64,000 nt of DNA, from positions 1 to 64,000 of the forward strand of contig NZ_WQHP01000012.1 in NCBI RefSeq assembly GCF_013035315.1, read 5' to 3'. The notes beneath the pieces are model-generated. The model did not search any database. It was not told the origin of the DNA and saw only the letters and a list, made by a program, of their open reading frames with translations. The translations under genes were made by a program, and so were the position numbers. Of the stretch, positions 1 to 11,207 are shown one piece after another (the first letter of the stretch is position 1; every line of letters begins with the position of its first letter). The DNA is from Ruegeria arenilitoris. Its GTDB lineage: Bacteria > Pseudomonadota > Alphaproteobacteria > Rhodobacterales > Rhodobacteraceae.

Positions 1-87
1 CGCGAGTGTCGTTGGCCTTACTTATCTTTACGGGCAAAACTATCCAAAGGGACAAAAAAGCGAAACCTCTACGAGAAGGAGTCCTCC

Positions 88-462
88 ATGAGTGCTAGAT
101 TGGTCCTTCTGCTTGCTGCCGTTGGTCTCGTGCCAATTGCGTTATCGTATGGTCTGATGCCAGGCAGTTCGATCCCAGTTTTGCTGGGCTTCCCGGTAGA
201 AGGAACGAATCAGACGCATGTCTTCCGAGCGATTATGGGTCTTTATCTGGCAAACGCTTTGTTTTGGTTGGCAGCCGCTTCAAAACCAGAATTACAACGC
301 CCCGCGCTGTGGGTTCTTTTTTTGTTTATGTCAGGACTGGCCGTTGGACGCATACTAAGCATCCTTATCGATGGAGTTCCGAACGGGATACTTCTCTTTT
401 ATCTTGCAGCCGAGATAGCTTTTGCAGCTCTGGCGGCGGTTTCTCTTAAAAAAGTACGGTGA
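88..462 (+). CDS. DUF4345-like small membrane protein
   Basis: A 124-residue protein with four predicted membrane helices at about residues 5-24, 46-64, 73-93 and 99-120, joined by short loops. The pattern and the GLYLANALFWL stretch in helix 2 resemble the DUF4345 family of four-helix inner-membrane proteins, whose function is unknown. The start is supported by AAGGAG at 76-81, six bases before the ATG. The next gene starts 17 bases downstream, so the two are probably co-transcribed. GC content looks lower than in the replication genes beyond. The family call is from recall and is moderately sure; the membrane topology is clear. Confidence 0.72.
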   Translation: MSARLVLLLAAVGLVPIALSYGLMPGSSIPVLLGFPVEGTNQTHVFRAIMGLYLANALFWLAAASKPELQRPALWVLFLFMSGLAVGRILSILIDGVPNGILLFYLAAEIAFAALAAVSLKKVR

Positions 463-478
463 AATAGGAAGTAGTAAA

Positions 479-1336
479 ATGGTGAGGTTTGGCTTTGTTT
501 TCTCGATGATTGCAACTCTATCAGTTTCGACATCCGCTTTTGCACAATCTTCATCTGCCCAGACTGCGGTGGACGAAAACTTCTTAGGGATTGAGACTGC
601 CGTTGCCGAAGCGGGAGCTACTCCAATCGCATCGATAGATCACGCGCGCCTGGCCAAAGCCGAAGGCGTAGAAATGCCAGCATCTCGCGTACTCATTTTC
701 TCTGTTCCAGAGATAAACACGCCCATTCTGAAAGGGAACGTGCGAGCAGGACTGGACCTTCCTTTTCGCGTACTTTCCTTCGCTCAGGATGGTGGCCCAC
801 AGATCTCTTACACAGACTCGCAATTTCTCAAAGTCCGGCATGGACTCACGGACGCTTCTTCGTTGCGTGCGTTTCAGAGCAAGATGCTCGAAGTTCTAAA
901 CGACTTGGAAGCAACACCAGCGCCGACCAACGGGTTGTTTGCCGACTACGGGATCATCGAGCTGCGATCTCAGCTCAGCGTACCAGAGGCAGTCGAACGT
1001 CTCAGGACAGCCGTGATGGGGCAGGACGATACTGTCTGGTTTGGAGAAATCGATTTTGCGACCGAAGCTTCCCAACTGGGGGTGGCGCTACCGGATACGG
1101 TTCTCTTGCTGTTCGGCGGACCAGCACCCGGTGGCGTGGCAATGGCGGGCTTTCCAGCAATTGGTTTGGATGCCTTTTGCCAAAAACTACTGGTTTATGC
1201 GAATGAAGAGGGCGGCTCCGTAGTGATTTTCAATGACATCGCTGCCTTGGCGGAGTTGCACTACGGTTCTTCAGCCGAACCTCATCACGGATTGAACAAA
1301 CGGCTGACCGAGACATTTCGCAAGGCAATTGAGTAG
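479..1336 (+). CDS. Exported protein with two DUF302 domains
   Basis: A 285-residue protein with a signal peptide (residues 1-22, ending AFA before Q23). Two related halves follow: about 40-120 (IASIDHARLAKAEG, RVLIFSVPEINTPI, DLPFRVL) and about 168-262 (DTVLLLFGGPAPG, VVIFNDIAALAELHYG). Both have the DUF302 pattern of a strand ending in a hydrophobic F-G/S-x-P turn, followed by a helix and a final strand. DUF302 proteins are small ligand-binding-like domains with no firmly known role. The ATG at 479 is chosen over an upstream in-frame codon because AGGAAG precedes it and the signal peptide begins there. It lies just downstream of the DUF4345-like gene and probably shares its transcript. Confidence 0.72.
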   Translation: MVRFGFVFSMIATLSVSTSAFAQSSSAQTAVDENFLGIETAVAEAGATPIASIDHARLAKAEGVEMPASRVLIFSVPEINTPILKGNVRAGLDLPFRVLSFAQDGGPQISYTDSQFLKVRHGLTDASSLRAFQSKMLEVLNDLEATPAPTNGLFADYGIIELRSQLSVPEAVERLRTAVMGQDDTVWFGEIDFATEASQLGVALPDTVLLLFGGPAPGGVAMAGFPAIGLDAFCQKLLVYANEEGGSVVIFNDIAALAELHYGSSAEPHHGLNKRLTETFRKAIE

Positions 1337-1682
1337 CCGCTGTTAGGAAAACGCAAAAAACTTTTGCCGATTGGCCATCTTTTCGTCGTCCGCTTTGGGT
1401 TGATTTCAGCGGTTCTCAACGCAACAGGCCTACCACGCTTTGGGCCGTTCGTTAGACTTTGCAAAGGCCGCTTTCTGCGCATCGCAGACCTTCGCGAGAA
1501 TCCAAGGTTCCTTAGGGAGGCCCTTTGCGGCATTGAGCAATGCAAAGGGCCATAACCGCGACGACTAAGCCATAAACTGATTGAATTCGTCGCTAATGCA
1601 GACAAACGCGCAGCGCAAAACTATGGGCGAACTACGTAAACTTATGGGGTGCGCGAAGTGTTATGCGCAAACCTACAACCGT
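1337..1682. other. Intergenic stretch, no gene seen
   Basis: About 346 bases between the convergent DUF302 gene and gyrB. Short open frames exist on both strands, but none has a ribosome binding site or a recognisable product. No strong terminator hairpin with a T-run was found for either flanking gene. Confidence 0.6.
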
Positions 1683-4178
<2,496 letters not shown>

Positions 4179-4201
4179 TCAGAGAGGCATGTTTTTGGTC
4201 C

Positions 4202-4223
4202 TTTCGGCAGCGGGCTGCCGAAA
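4202..4223. repeat. Perfect 9-bp hairpin downstream of tetR
   Basis: TTTCGGCAG (4202-4210), loop CGGG, CTGCCGAAA (4215-4223). It sits three bases past the tetR stop and could end its transcript, but no T-run follows on either strand, so an intrinsic terminator is not certain. Confidence 0.5.
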
Positions 4224-4225
4224 CC

Positions 4226-4798
4226 TTACAAACGGTCGATATCTGCGGCGATATCTGCAGCTATCTCGTGGGCGTCGACATCGCTGCGTTCTGCCGACAA
4301 ACGCAGCCCCAAAAGGTCGGATTGGTACCGTGTCGCCAGCCTGTTCGGATCGTGGTCCGGACCGATATCCCCTGCCTCCTGGGCTTGACGGAAAAGATCC
4401 GCAAAACACGCCTTCATCTCGGCCATATGCCCACCTGCCTGTTCAGCCAAGTCGTGGTCCTTGGCCTGCAATTCGGCATAGGTTTTGGCCAGCATGCAGG
4501 ATTTGGCCGGTGCTCCGCTGGCCTCAATCACCAATCGCGGCTGTGTCTTCAAGGCCTCCAGCGGACCCAGTCGATCCGCCAAGGCGCGCAGCCGCGCAAC
4601 GCCTTCTTGCGCGTAACGCTCTAGCGCCAAGCCATACAGTGCATCCTTGGATCCAAACGCGGCGTAGAAACTGCCGGGCTTCAGCTTCAGCTCGCGTTCC
4701 AGGTCTTTCAACGACGTCCCCGCCCAGCCTTGGCGCCAGAAGATATCCCTAGCCCGGGCGATCAGGGCGTCACGGTCATATTCAGGTCTGCGTGGCAT
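4226..4798 (-). CDS. TetR-family transcriptional regulator
   Basis: A 190-residue repressor. The N-terminal TetR DNA-binding domain is clear: ALIARARDIFWRQGWAGTSL, then the recognition helix region ELKLKPGSFYAAFGSKDALY (about residues 35-55). The C-terminal ligand domain ends near LGLRLSAERSD. Two start codons (4801 and 4798) follow a GGTG-type ribosome binding site; 4798 has the better spacing. The gene is divergent from an AhpD-like gene, and the 99-base gap holds two palindromes, so it probably represses that neighbour and itself. The inducer is unknown; an electrophile or oxidant would fit the neighbour's family. Confidence 0.9.
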   Translation of the reverse strand: MPRRPEYDRDALIARARDIFWRQGWAGTSLKDLERELKLKPGSFYAAFGSKDALYGLALERYAQEGVARLRALADRLGPLEALKTQPRLVIEASGAPAKSCMLAKTYAELQAKDHDLAEQAGGHMAEMKACFADLFRQAQEAGDIGPDHDPNRLATRYQSDLLGLRLSAERSDVDAHEIAADIAADIDRL

Positions 4799-4813
4799 CA
4801 TCTTCACCAATTC

Positions 4814-4854
4814 TTGAACGATTGCTCAAATATATACTTGAGCGACCGCTCAAG
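4814..4854. promoter_or_regulatory. Two TetR-type operator palindromes
   Basis: CTTGAGCG-AC-CGCTCAAG at 4837-4854 is a perfect inverted repeat. TTGAACGATTGCTCAA at 4814-4829 is an imperfect copy with the same TTGA...TCAA ends. Their centres are 24 bases apart between the divergent tetR and AhpD-like genes. This is the usual arrangement for a TetR repressor controlling both directions; binding is inferred. Confidence 0.75.
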
Positions 4855-4897
4855 AAAGACTATTTCTGCCCTATCGCGCCAGAAAAGGAGTTTTCAC

Positions 4898-5464
4898 ATG
4901 GCCAACTTCCCGTCTCATGACCTCGATTCCGCGCCCGAAGGGTCCAAACCGCTGCTGGAAAAGTCGCAAGCCGCTTTTGGCCGCCTGCCCGGCCTGCACA
5001 AGGTAATGGCCGAAAGCCCCCAGCATCTGGAAGGGTATCAGGTATTGCACGGCCTGTTCATGCAGACCGATTTCGACAATGACGAGAAAACCGTTGTCTG
5101 GCAGACCATCAACGTCGAAAACGAATGCCACTACTGCGTTCCCGCACACACCGGCATCGCCAAGATGATGAAGGTCTCGGACGAGATTACCGAGGCACTG
5201 CGCAACGAAACCCCGCTGCCGTCGGCCAAGCTTGAGGCCCTGCGCACCTTTACCCTGCAAGTGATGGAAACCCGCGGCAACCCGACCGAAGAACAACTGC
5301 AAGCCTTCTTTGACGCTGGCTATTCGCACCGCGCAGTTCTGGATGTGGTGTTGGGTCTGGCCCAGAAGACCATGTCGAACTACGTCAACCACATGGCCAA
5401 AACGCCGGTCGACGAAGTGATGCGCGGCTTCCTTTGGGAGCGTAAGGTCAACGAACCTGCCTAA
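4898..5464 (+). CDS. AhpD-like carboxymuconolactone decarboxylase family protein
   Basis: A 188-residue protein of the CMD/AhpD fold. The redox motif is ENECHYCVPAHTG: Glu, a CxxC pair and a His three residues after the second Cys, as in alkylhydroperoxidase AhpD, which reduces peroxides through a disulfide relay. The family also includes gamma-carboxymuconolactone decarboxylases, but those lack the CxxC. The start has AAAAGGAG five to eight bases upstream. It is divergent from a tetR gene with palindromic operators between them, so it is probably repressed by that regulator. Its 3' end overlaps recF by four bases tail to tail. The physiological substrate is unknown. Confidence 0.85.
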   Translation: MANFPSHDLDSAPEGSKPLLEKSQAAFGRLPGLHKVMAESPQHLEGYQVLHGLFMQTDFDNDEKTVVWQTINVENECHYCVPAHTGIAKMMKVSDEITEALRNETPLPSAKLEALRTFTLQVMETRGNPTEEQLQAFFDAGYSHRAVLDVVLGLAQKTMSNYVNHMAKTPVDEVMRGFLWERKVNEPA

Positions 5465-6555
5465 ACGACCACCGAGCCCTCATCGCCTTCTGTCACGATC
5501 AGCGTTTGGGCACGGTCCCCCAATTCCGCAAACAGCTCAGGCCCGGTGCCCGTCATCCAGGCCTGAGCGCCCAGCGCGCAGATTTCGTCATAGAGCGCAG
5601 CGCGCCGACCCGCGTCCAGATGCGCGGCCACCTCATCCAACAAAACGATCGGCGGCGCACCGACCATCCCTGCCAGCGCCCGTGCATTCGACAGAATCAG
5701 AGAAACCAACAGGGCTTTCTGCTCACCTGTCGAACAGTCCTTGGCCGGAACGCCTTTGGCCGCAAAAACACCGTACAGATCTGACCGATGCGGCCCCACC
5801 AATGTGCGTCCCGCCGCCAGATCGCGGAAGCGGCTTTCATTCAAAGCCTCGCGCAGATCCTCCGCACTTGCAGGCATCGCGCCTTCGGTTTGAATCAACT
5901 CTAACTCAGCGGAAGGGAACGCGGTTTCTGCCTGATCTTGCGCCGCACGGAGATGGTCTAGCGCCGCAAGCCGCGCCGCATGGATACGATACCCGGTCTC
6001 AGCCATCTGCCCCTCGAGCGCGGCATACCAATGGGCATCGCGCACCTGTTCCTTCAACAGACGATTCCGCTCGCGCATGGATTTTTCGTAAGTCAGGGAC
6101 GCCTCGGCGTGGGTCGGGTCAAAACTCAGCGCGATCCGGTCCAGAAACCGCCGCCGCCCTTCTGCCCCTTCGATCCACAGACGATCCATCGAGGGGATCA
6201 GCCAAACTACGCGGGCCAGCTTGCCCAGATCGATCTGGCTAGAGGCTTTGCCGTCAATCCGCACTTGCCGCGCAGCGCCGCCTTCGGACCAGGTTTCGAT
6301 CTCGTAGTTTTGGCCCTGCACCTGTAGCAGACCGGACAGCTTCCAGCCCAGCGCCTCTGGCCGCCGCGTCATCTCGGCCGCACTGGCGCGGCGCATCCCA
6401 CGACCAGGGGAAAACAATGACACCGCTTCCAGGATGTTGGTCTTGCCCGCCCCGTTCGGCCCATGAATCGCAACCGGCCGACCGTCCAGAGACAGCCGCG
6501 CCAACTTGTGAGACCGAAAATGCGAGACCGTAAGCTCGGTCAGGGCCAAGGTCAT
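5461..6555 (-). CDS. recF: DNA replication and repair protein RecF
   Basis: A 364-residue SMC-like ATPase that helps load RecA on gapped DNA (RecFOR pathway). Visible motifs are LTVSHFRSHKLARL at the N-terminus, Walker A GPNGAGKTN (32-40), the ABC-type signature region CSTGEQKALLVSLILS, and Walker B IVLLDEVAAHLD. Length matches the family. GGAGGGG sits just before the ATG at 6555. The gene follows dnaN by 39 bases and is probably co-transcribed with it. Confidence 0.97.
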   Translation of the reverse strand: MTLALTELTVSHFRSHKLARLSLDGRPVAIHGPNGAGKTNILEAVSLFSPGRGMRRASAAEMTRRPEALGWKLSGLLQVQGQNYEIETWSEGGAARQVRIDGKASSQIDLGKLARVVWLIPSMDRLWIEGAEGRRRFLDRIALSFDPTHAEASLTYEKSMRERNRLLKEQVRDAHWYAALEGQMAETGYRIHAARLAALDHLRAAQDQAETAFPSAELELIQTEGAMPASAEDLREALNESRFRDLAAGRTLVGPHRSDLYGVFAAKGVPAKDCSTGEQKALLVSLILSNARALAGMVGAPPIVLLDEVAAHLDAGRRAALYDEICALGAQAWMTGTGPELFAELGDRAQTLIVTEGDEGSVVV

Positions 6556-6594
6556 GACCCCTCCGTTTTGTTAAGGATCACCCCGCAGGGTCGA

Positions 6595-7716
6595 TCAGAC
6601 GCGCATCGGCATGACAACATAGACCGCGCTTTGGTCATTGCCTTCGCGCATCAGGGTCGGATCGCCTGCCGAGTTGAACAGGAACACAGCGTTCTCACGA
6701 TCTACTTGGCTGGCGATCTCAAGCAGGTATTTTGCGTTGAACCCGATTTCAAGCCGCTCGTCCCCGTAGGCCACAGCCAGCTCTTCTTCGGCGGCACCGC
6801 TGTCGGGCGCGTTCACCGAAAGAACCAGTTTGTCTGCATCCAGTTGCAGTTTAACCGCACGCGAACGCTCCGAGGATACGGTCGCCACACGGTCGACAGC
6901 CTGCGCAAACTCGGCCGCGTCCACTTCTAGCTGGCGCGTGTTGCCCTGCGGAATCACGCGGGTGTAGTCCGGGAAGGTTCCGTCGATCACTTTTGAGGTC
7001 AGAGTAATGTCAGGCGTCGCAAAGCGAACCTTGGTTTCGCTGACCGAAACGGCGATATCCATCTCGTCATCGTCCAGCAGCTTGCGCAGCTCGCCCACGG
7101 TTTTGCGCGGTACGATCACGCCCGGCATGTCGGCTGCCCCATCCGGCAGATCCGCGTCGATCCGCGCCAGTCGGTGACCATCAGTTGCCACGCAGCGCAA
7201 CACCTTGCCGCCCTCGGCCCCGTCAGCCACATGCATATAAACACCGTTCAGGTAGTACCGCGTCTCTTCGGTCGAGATCGCAAATTTCGATTTATCAAAC
7301 AACCGACGCAGCAACGCAGCAGACGCCGTAAAGTTCGATTGGTATTCCGAGGACGCCATCACCGGGAAATCTTCTTTCGGCAGCGTCGCCAGCGAGAAAT
7401 TCGACCGGCCGGCCTCGACCGTCAGACGGCCCGCGGCGCTGTCAGCGGTCAAGGTGACCAACGCGCCATCGGGCAGTTTGCGCACAATTTCATGCAGGGT
7501 GGTCGCCGCAACCGTCGTCGCACCGGCCTTTTCAACCTGCGCGGGCGCTTTGTCGACAACCTCGATATCCAGATCGGTTGCCCGGAACATGGCCTGGTCG
7601 CCTTCGGCCTCGATCAAGACATTGGCAAGTATGGGAATGGTGTTGCGACGTTCGACAACAGATTGGGCCTGGGAAACGGCCTTGAGAAGGGTGCCGCGTT
7701 CGATGCTGATCTTCAT
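6595..7716 (-). CDS. dnaN: DNA polymerase III beta subunit (sliding clamp)
   Basis: A 373-residue protein forming the dimeric ring that tethers DNA polymerase III to DNA. The N-terminus MKISIERGTLLKAVSQAQSV and the C-terminus AVYVVMPMRV are typical of the family, as are the three clamp-domain repeats, including DATDLDIEV-like and GVIVPRKTVGELRKLL segments. The ATG at 7716 starts the conserved MKI sequence. It is upstream of recF, and a terminator after dnaA separates it from that gene, so dnaN-recF probably has its own promoter in 7717-7889. Confidence 0.98.
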   Translation of the reverse strand: MKISIERGTLLKAVSQAQSVVERRNTIPILANVLIEAEGDQAMFRATDLDIEVVDKAPAQVEKAGATTVAATTLHEIVRKLPDGALVTLTADSAAGRLTVEAGRSNFSLATLPKEDFPVMASSEYQSNFTASAALLRRLFDKSKFAISTEETRYYLNGVYMHVADGAEGGKVLRCVATDGHRLARIDADLPDGAADMPGVIVPRKTVGELRKLLDDDEMDIAVSVSETKVRFATPDITLTSKVIDGTFPDYTRVIPQGNTRQLEVDAAEFAQAVDRVATVSSERSRAVKLQLDADKLVLSVNAPDSGAAEEELAVAYGDERLEIGFNAKYLLEIASQVDRENAVFLFNSAGDPTLMREGNDQSAVYVVMPMRV

Positions 7717-7889
7717 ACCCTCAATTCCTCTGACTTGCGTGCCGAAATGGGCGGGACTGGCACGTTAGCGGTTCCGCCCTGAGGCACAAGGATTTTTTAC
7801 GGATTTCTCGGTTGGATTGCCCAATGCGTCAAGGGGCGCGTGGCCCGGCGGGCACAGTTCCTGTTCAACCGTGGATTATAGCGCACAAG

Positions 7890-7922
7890 AAAACGCCCCG
7901 GGCGTGAGGGTCCGGGGCGTTT
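7890..7922 (-). terminator. Intrinsic terminator after dnaA
   Basis: Read on the minus strand, ACGCCCCGG (complement of 7912-7920), a 10-base loop and CCGGGGCGT (complement of 7893-7901) are followed by TTTCTTG. It lies about 20 bases beyond the dnaA stop. Confidence 0.8.
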
Positions 7923-7943
7923 CCTGAGTTATGGTAACAGACC

Positions 7944-9329
7944 TCAGGCTTCCAAGGCGCGGCGCAGCATTTCGACGTCTTCGGCGATCTGGCCGTCTGT
8001 CGTTTTCAGCTCTTCGATGCGCTTGACGCCATGCATGACCGTGGTGTGGTCACGTCCGCCAAACCGGCGGCCAATCTCGGGCAGGGACCGACTGGTCAGT
8101 TGCTTGCACAGATACATCGCCACCTGACGCGGGCGGGCATAAGACCGCAGACGCTTGGGGCCAATGATGTCGCTGAGGCGGATGTTGTAATAGTCCGAGA
8201 CCTTGCGCTGAATTTCTTCGACGGTGATCTTGCGCTCGGATGCGCGCAGCACGTCGGCCAGACAATCCTGCGTCAGCTCCATGTCGATCTCGCGACCAAC
8301 CAGAGAGGCAAAAGCGAACAAACGAGTCAGAGCGCCTTCCAGCACACGGACGTTGGTCGAGATACGATGGGCGAGAAATTCCAGAACGCCATCGGCGATG
8401 GTCAGGTCAGGATAGGTCGAGCTATATTGCTGAACCTTGTTCTGCAGGATGCCCAGACGCAGTTCATAGTCGGTCGGGTGCAGGTCGACGACCAGACCAC
8501 ATTGCAGGCGCGACTTTACCCGATCTTCCAGATCCTTGATCTCACCGGGCGCGCGGTCGGCGGAAATGATGATCTGCTTGTTCTGATCTACCAGAGCATT
8601 GAACGTGTGGAAGAACTCTTCCTGGGTTGAATCTTTGCCTGCGATGAACTGCACGTCATCCACCATCAGCACGTCGACCGAACGGAACAGATGTTTAAAG
8701 TCCATCATCCGACGTTCGCGCAGGGCCTGTACGAAACGGTACATGAACTGCTCCGCCGAAAGGTACAGCACGTTCAGCTCGGGACGCTTGGTTTTCAGTT
8801 CCCAGGCGATGGCATGCATCAGGTGTGTTTTACCAAGACCCACACCACCATACAGGACCAACGGATTGAACGTCACCGGACCGCCTTCCGAAACCCGGCG
8901 CGCGGCGGCATGGGCCAGTTCGTTTGGTTTGCCGACAACAAAGCTGTCAAAGGTGAAACGGGAATCCAGCGGCGCGGCCTGCAGCGATTCCAGAGCATCA
9001 TTCCCAGCCTCAACCTGTGGCGCAGCGGGTGTTTCCGTTACAACAGCCGGTTCGGCCTGCGCCTCGACTGTTGGGCGGGCCGGTGAGTTTGCAGCCACGC
9101 GAAAAGCCAGCCGCTGAACAGATTCCCCTGCGGTGTTCATCTCATACAAGATGAGATCCGCAAAGTTCTGGCTTACATAGTTGCCCATGAAATTGGTGGG
9201 AACGGAGAACACTGCTACGCCGTCCTGCAACTCTTGGAATTCAAGAGGCTCAATCCAGGTGGTGTAGTTGTTCTTTCCGATCGCCTTGAGCAACTTGTTA
9301 CGTAGTAGTCCCCATTTCTCTTGTGTCAT
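7944..9329 (-). CDS. dnaA: Chromosomal replication initiator DnaA
   Basis: A 461-residue AAA+ initiator that binds DnaA boxes and melts the origin. Domain I starts MTQEKWGLLRNKLLKAIGKN; domain II is the Pro/Ala/Glu-rich linker at about 82-120; domain III has Walker A GGVGLGKTH (161-169) and Walker B VLMVDDVQFIAG; domain IV has the signature GGRDHTTVMHGVKRI near the C-terminus. The ATG at 9329 is preferred to an in-frame codon seven residues upstream because MTQE is the common N-terminus in related bacteria. A terminator follows the gene, and a 460-base leader with inverted repeats precedes it. Confidence 0.98.
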   Translation of the reverse strand: MTQEKWGLLRNKLLKAIGKNNYTTWIEPLEFQELQDGVAVFSVPTNFMGNYVSQNFADLILYEMNTAGESVQRLAFRVAANSPARPTVEAQAEPAVVTETPAAPQVEAGNDALESLQAAPLDSRFTFDSFVVGKPNELAHAAARRVSEGGPVTFNPLVLYGGVGLGKTHLMHAIAWELKTKRPELNVLYLSAEQFMYRFVQALRERRMMDFKHLFRSVDVLMVDDVQFIAGKDSTQEEFFHTFNALVDQNKQIIISADRAPGEIKDLEDRVKSRLQCGLVVDLHPTDYELRLGILQNKVQQYSSTYPDLTIADGVLEFLAHRISTNVRVLEGALTRLFAFASLVGREIDMELTQDCLADVLRASERKITVEEIQRKVSDYYNIRLSDIIGPKRLRSYARPRQVAMYLCKQLTSRSLPEIGRRFGGRDHTTVMHGVKRIEELKTTDGQIAEDVEMLRRALEA

Positions 9330-9790
9330 TAAGCGCCTCACGCATCCCATTCTTTATTGGCCTGTCGGCCTTATTACTAAGTTCCGGTCGCCCGGTTTGA
9401 GCAATCGCACGCATAGGGATACCCATCGCCAAACCCCAAAAGTTTGGCGGGTGTTGTTCAGAAAGTCCGCACTACCCAGTTCGCCAGCGTTCCACCACAG
9501 AAACGCCCTGAAACAGGGTTGCGCATCGCAATCTCATTTTCGACAGGGCTTTGTTCCTTGGTCCCCCAAGGCCCACAGCAGATCAGCAAACAAGTTGCCA
9601 ACATTCGTTCCGGACCATCCTGATGCCCGTCAGTTAGGTCGCTGGAACAGCCTGTCCCCCCAAGCGAGTGAATCGCTGACTTAGTGGTAACAAGAGGCCA
9701 AGGCGTCCGGCAACGAAACTCTGATGTTGACTCGGGTCTTTGGCCGAAAGAATCTCTCAGATTTGTGAAGGCGCGGCATTCCGGCAACAG
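9330..9790. other. dnaA leader / rpsT downstream region, no gene
   Basis: About 460 bases between the dnaA start and the rpsT terminator. A 111-codon open frame crosses it on the minus strand but has no family likeness and no ribosome binding site. No good match to the DnaA box TTATCCACA was seen on either strand, so it is not claimed as oriC. It contains a perfect inverted repeat at 9427-9449, a short one (CCCTG AAA CAGGG, near 9507-9519) and probably the dnaA promoter. Confidence 0.6.
9427..9449. repeat. Perfect inverted repeat in the dnaA leader
   Basis: CGCCAAAC (9427-9434), seven-base loop, GTTTGGCG (9442-9449), about 100 bases upstream of the dnaA start. It could be an operator or an RNA hairpin in the dnaA leader. 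No T-run follows in the direction of dnaA transcription, so it is not a simple terminator. Confidence 0.6.
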
Positions 9791-9791
9791 C

Positions 9792-9825
9792 AAAAAAAAA
9801 GCGCCACTATTTGTGACGCTTTTTA
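9792..9825 (-). terminator. Intrinsic terminator of rpsT
   Basis: On the minus strand GCGTCAC, loop AAATA, GTGGCGC (one G-U pair) is followed by nine T. It lies 45 bases past the rpsT stop. Confidence 0.88.
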
Positions 9826-9869
9826 AACAATCAGAAGCGCAATAGTTGACCCGGGGTCAACCTTAGGGC

Positions 9870-10133
9870 TTAGCCCAGCGCTTTGACGCGCGCCGACAGG
9901 CGCGACATTTTACGCGATGCGGTGTTCTTGTGGAACACGCCTTTGGTTACGCCGCGCATCAGTTCAGGCTGAGCTGCGCGCAGAGCTGCGGTTGCAGCGT
10001 CTTTGTCACCGGATGCGATCGCTTCTTCCACTTTACGCAGGTAGGTGCGGATGCGCGAACGACGTGCTTTGTTGATTGCGAAACGCTTCTCGTTCTGACG
10101 AGCGCGTTTTTTTGCTTGGGGCGAATTTGCCAT
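9870..10133 (-). CDS. rpsT: 30S ribosomal protein S20
   Basis: An 87-residue, Lys/Arg-rich helical protein that binds 16S rRNA in the small subunit. It shows the family pattern [32 protein letters not shown] and [23 protein letters not shown]. Length is normal (84-90 residues). It is followed by a strong intrinsic terminator and lies upstream of dnaA, the arrangement known from Caulobacter and other alphaproteobacteria. It is probably transcribed alone from the 230-base gap upstream. Confidence 0.98.
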   Translation of the reverse strand: MANSPQAKKRARQNEKRFAINKARRSRIRTYLRKVEEAIASGDKDAATAALRAAQPELMRGVTKGVFHKNTASRKMSRLSARVKALG

Positions 10134-10316
10134 CTGTGTCTCTGACCTTTGGTTCGGTACGTTATCAAGGGTTGCGCGCCACGGATTAACCGCACCGGAT
10201 CAGAAATCACGAGTGTGAGTCGGGCCAAGCGGGCCGCACGCGCATGTATAGCGGCGCTTACTATCCAAGTTGTCCCGGTTTGCCAAGCCGATTCTTTCAA
10301 TGCGCATGGCAGGTAT

Positions 10317-10341
10317 GAAAAAGGCGGGCCAAGACCCGCCT
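10317..10341 (-). terminator. Intrinsic terminator of the enoyl-CoA hydratase gene
   Basis: On the minus strand AGGCGGG, loop, CCCGCCT is followed by TTTTTC. It lies just past the stop at 10365. Confidence 0.82.
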
Positions 10342-10364
10342 GTTCAACCCGGTTAAGGTACCGC

Positions 10365-11141
10365 TTACTTGTCGCGGAACTGTGCGGCGCGCTTTTCGAG
10401 GAACGCAGCCATACCCTCTTTTTGATCTTCGGTCGCGAACATCGAGTGGAAGACGCGACGTTCAAACAACATCCCCTCGCTCAACGGCAACTCATAGCTG
10501 CGGTTCACGGCCTCTTTTGCCGCCATCGTGCTCAACTGAGATTTTTCAGCGATCTTCTGGGCCGCGCCCATCGTCTCTTCCATCAGTTTCTTGGCGGGAA
10601 CAACGCGGCTGACAAGGCCCGAGCGCTCGGCTTCTTCAGCGTCCATGAAACGACCCGTCAGGTTCATGTCCATGGATTTGGACTTACCGACAAACCGCGT
10701 CAGACGCTGGCTGCCGCCCAATCCCGCAATCACACCAAGGTTGATCTCGGGCTGTCCGAACTTGGCGGTATCGGCGGCGATGATGAAGTCGCACAGCATC
10801 GCCAACTCGCATCCACCGCCCAGCGCATAGCCCGCAACGGCCGCGATGATCGGTTTGCGGATCGCGCAGACACGGTCGTTCAAGGCACCAAAGAGGTTTG
10901 AGCTGTACACATCAACAAAGCTCATCTCGGACATCTCCTTGATGTCCGCACCAGCCGCAAAGGCCTTTTCCGATCCTGTGATGACGATGCAGCGCACCTT
11001 GTCATTGGTATCCGCGTCTTCCAACGCGGTGCACAATTCCTGGGCCAGCTGTGAATTCAGCGCATTCAGCGCGTCGGGTCTGTCGAGCTTGATAAGTGCG
11101 ACGTGGTCTTCGATTTCGACGATGATCGTCTCAAAAGCCAT
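10365..11141 (-). CDS. Enoyl-CoA hydratase (crotonase family)
   Basis: A 258-residue crotonase that adds water to trans-2-enoyl-CoA in beta-oxidation. The oxyanion-hole segment [11 protein letters not shown] and the [15 protein letters not shown] motif are present, with the two catalytic glutamates in GCELAML and [10 protein letters not shown], as in short-chain enoyl-CoA hydratase 1. The C-terminus [17 protein letters not shown] is typical. It lies 66 bases after mutM on the same strand, possibly in one operon, and ends in a strong terminator. A thiolase gene of the same pathway is 3.4 kb away. Confidence 0.93.
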   Translation of the reverse strand: MAFETIIVEIEDHVALIKLDRPDALNALNSQLAQELCTALEDADTNDKVRCIVITGSEKAFAAGADIKEMSEMSFVDVYSSNLFGALNDRVCAIRKPIIAAVAGYALGGGCELAMLCDFIIAADTAKFGQPEINLGVIAGLGGSQRLTRFVGKSKSMDMNLTGRFMDAEEAERSGLVSRVVPAKKLMEETMGAAQKIAEKSQLSTMAAKEAVNRSYELPLSEGMLFERRVFHSMFATEDQKEGMAAFLEKRAAQFRDK

Positions 11142-11207
11142 GAGGTGTAAGCTTCCGGTTGTTCCGTTCAGGTACGATTCCTTATCACGCGCATTCGCTG
11201 GATCAAG

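Noticed and set aside
1285..1605. 106-codon open frame on the minus strand opposite the DUF302 gene end
   Set aside because: It overlaps a well-supported gene, has no ribosome binding site and no recognisable composition or family.
9458..9793. 111-codon open frame on the minus strand in the dnaA-rpsT gap
   Set aside because: It runs over the rpsT terminator area, lacks a ribosome binding site and its product is unlike any family; treated as non-coding leader.
9330..9870. Candidate chromosome origin next to dnaA
   Set aside because: No DnaA-box cluster or AT-rich unwinding stretch could be seen by eye; position beside dnaA alone is not enough.
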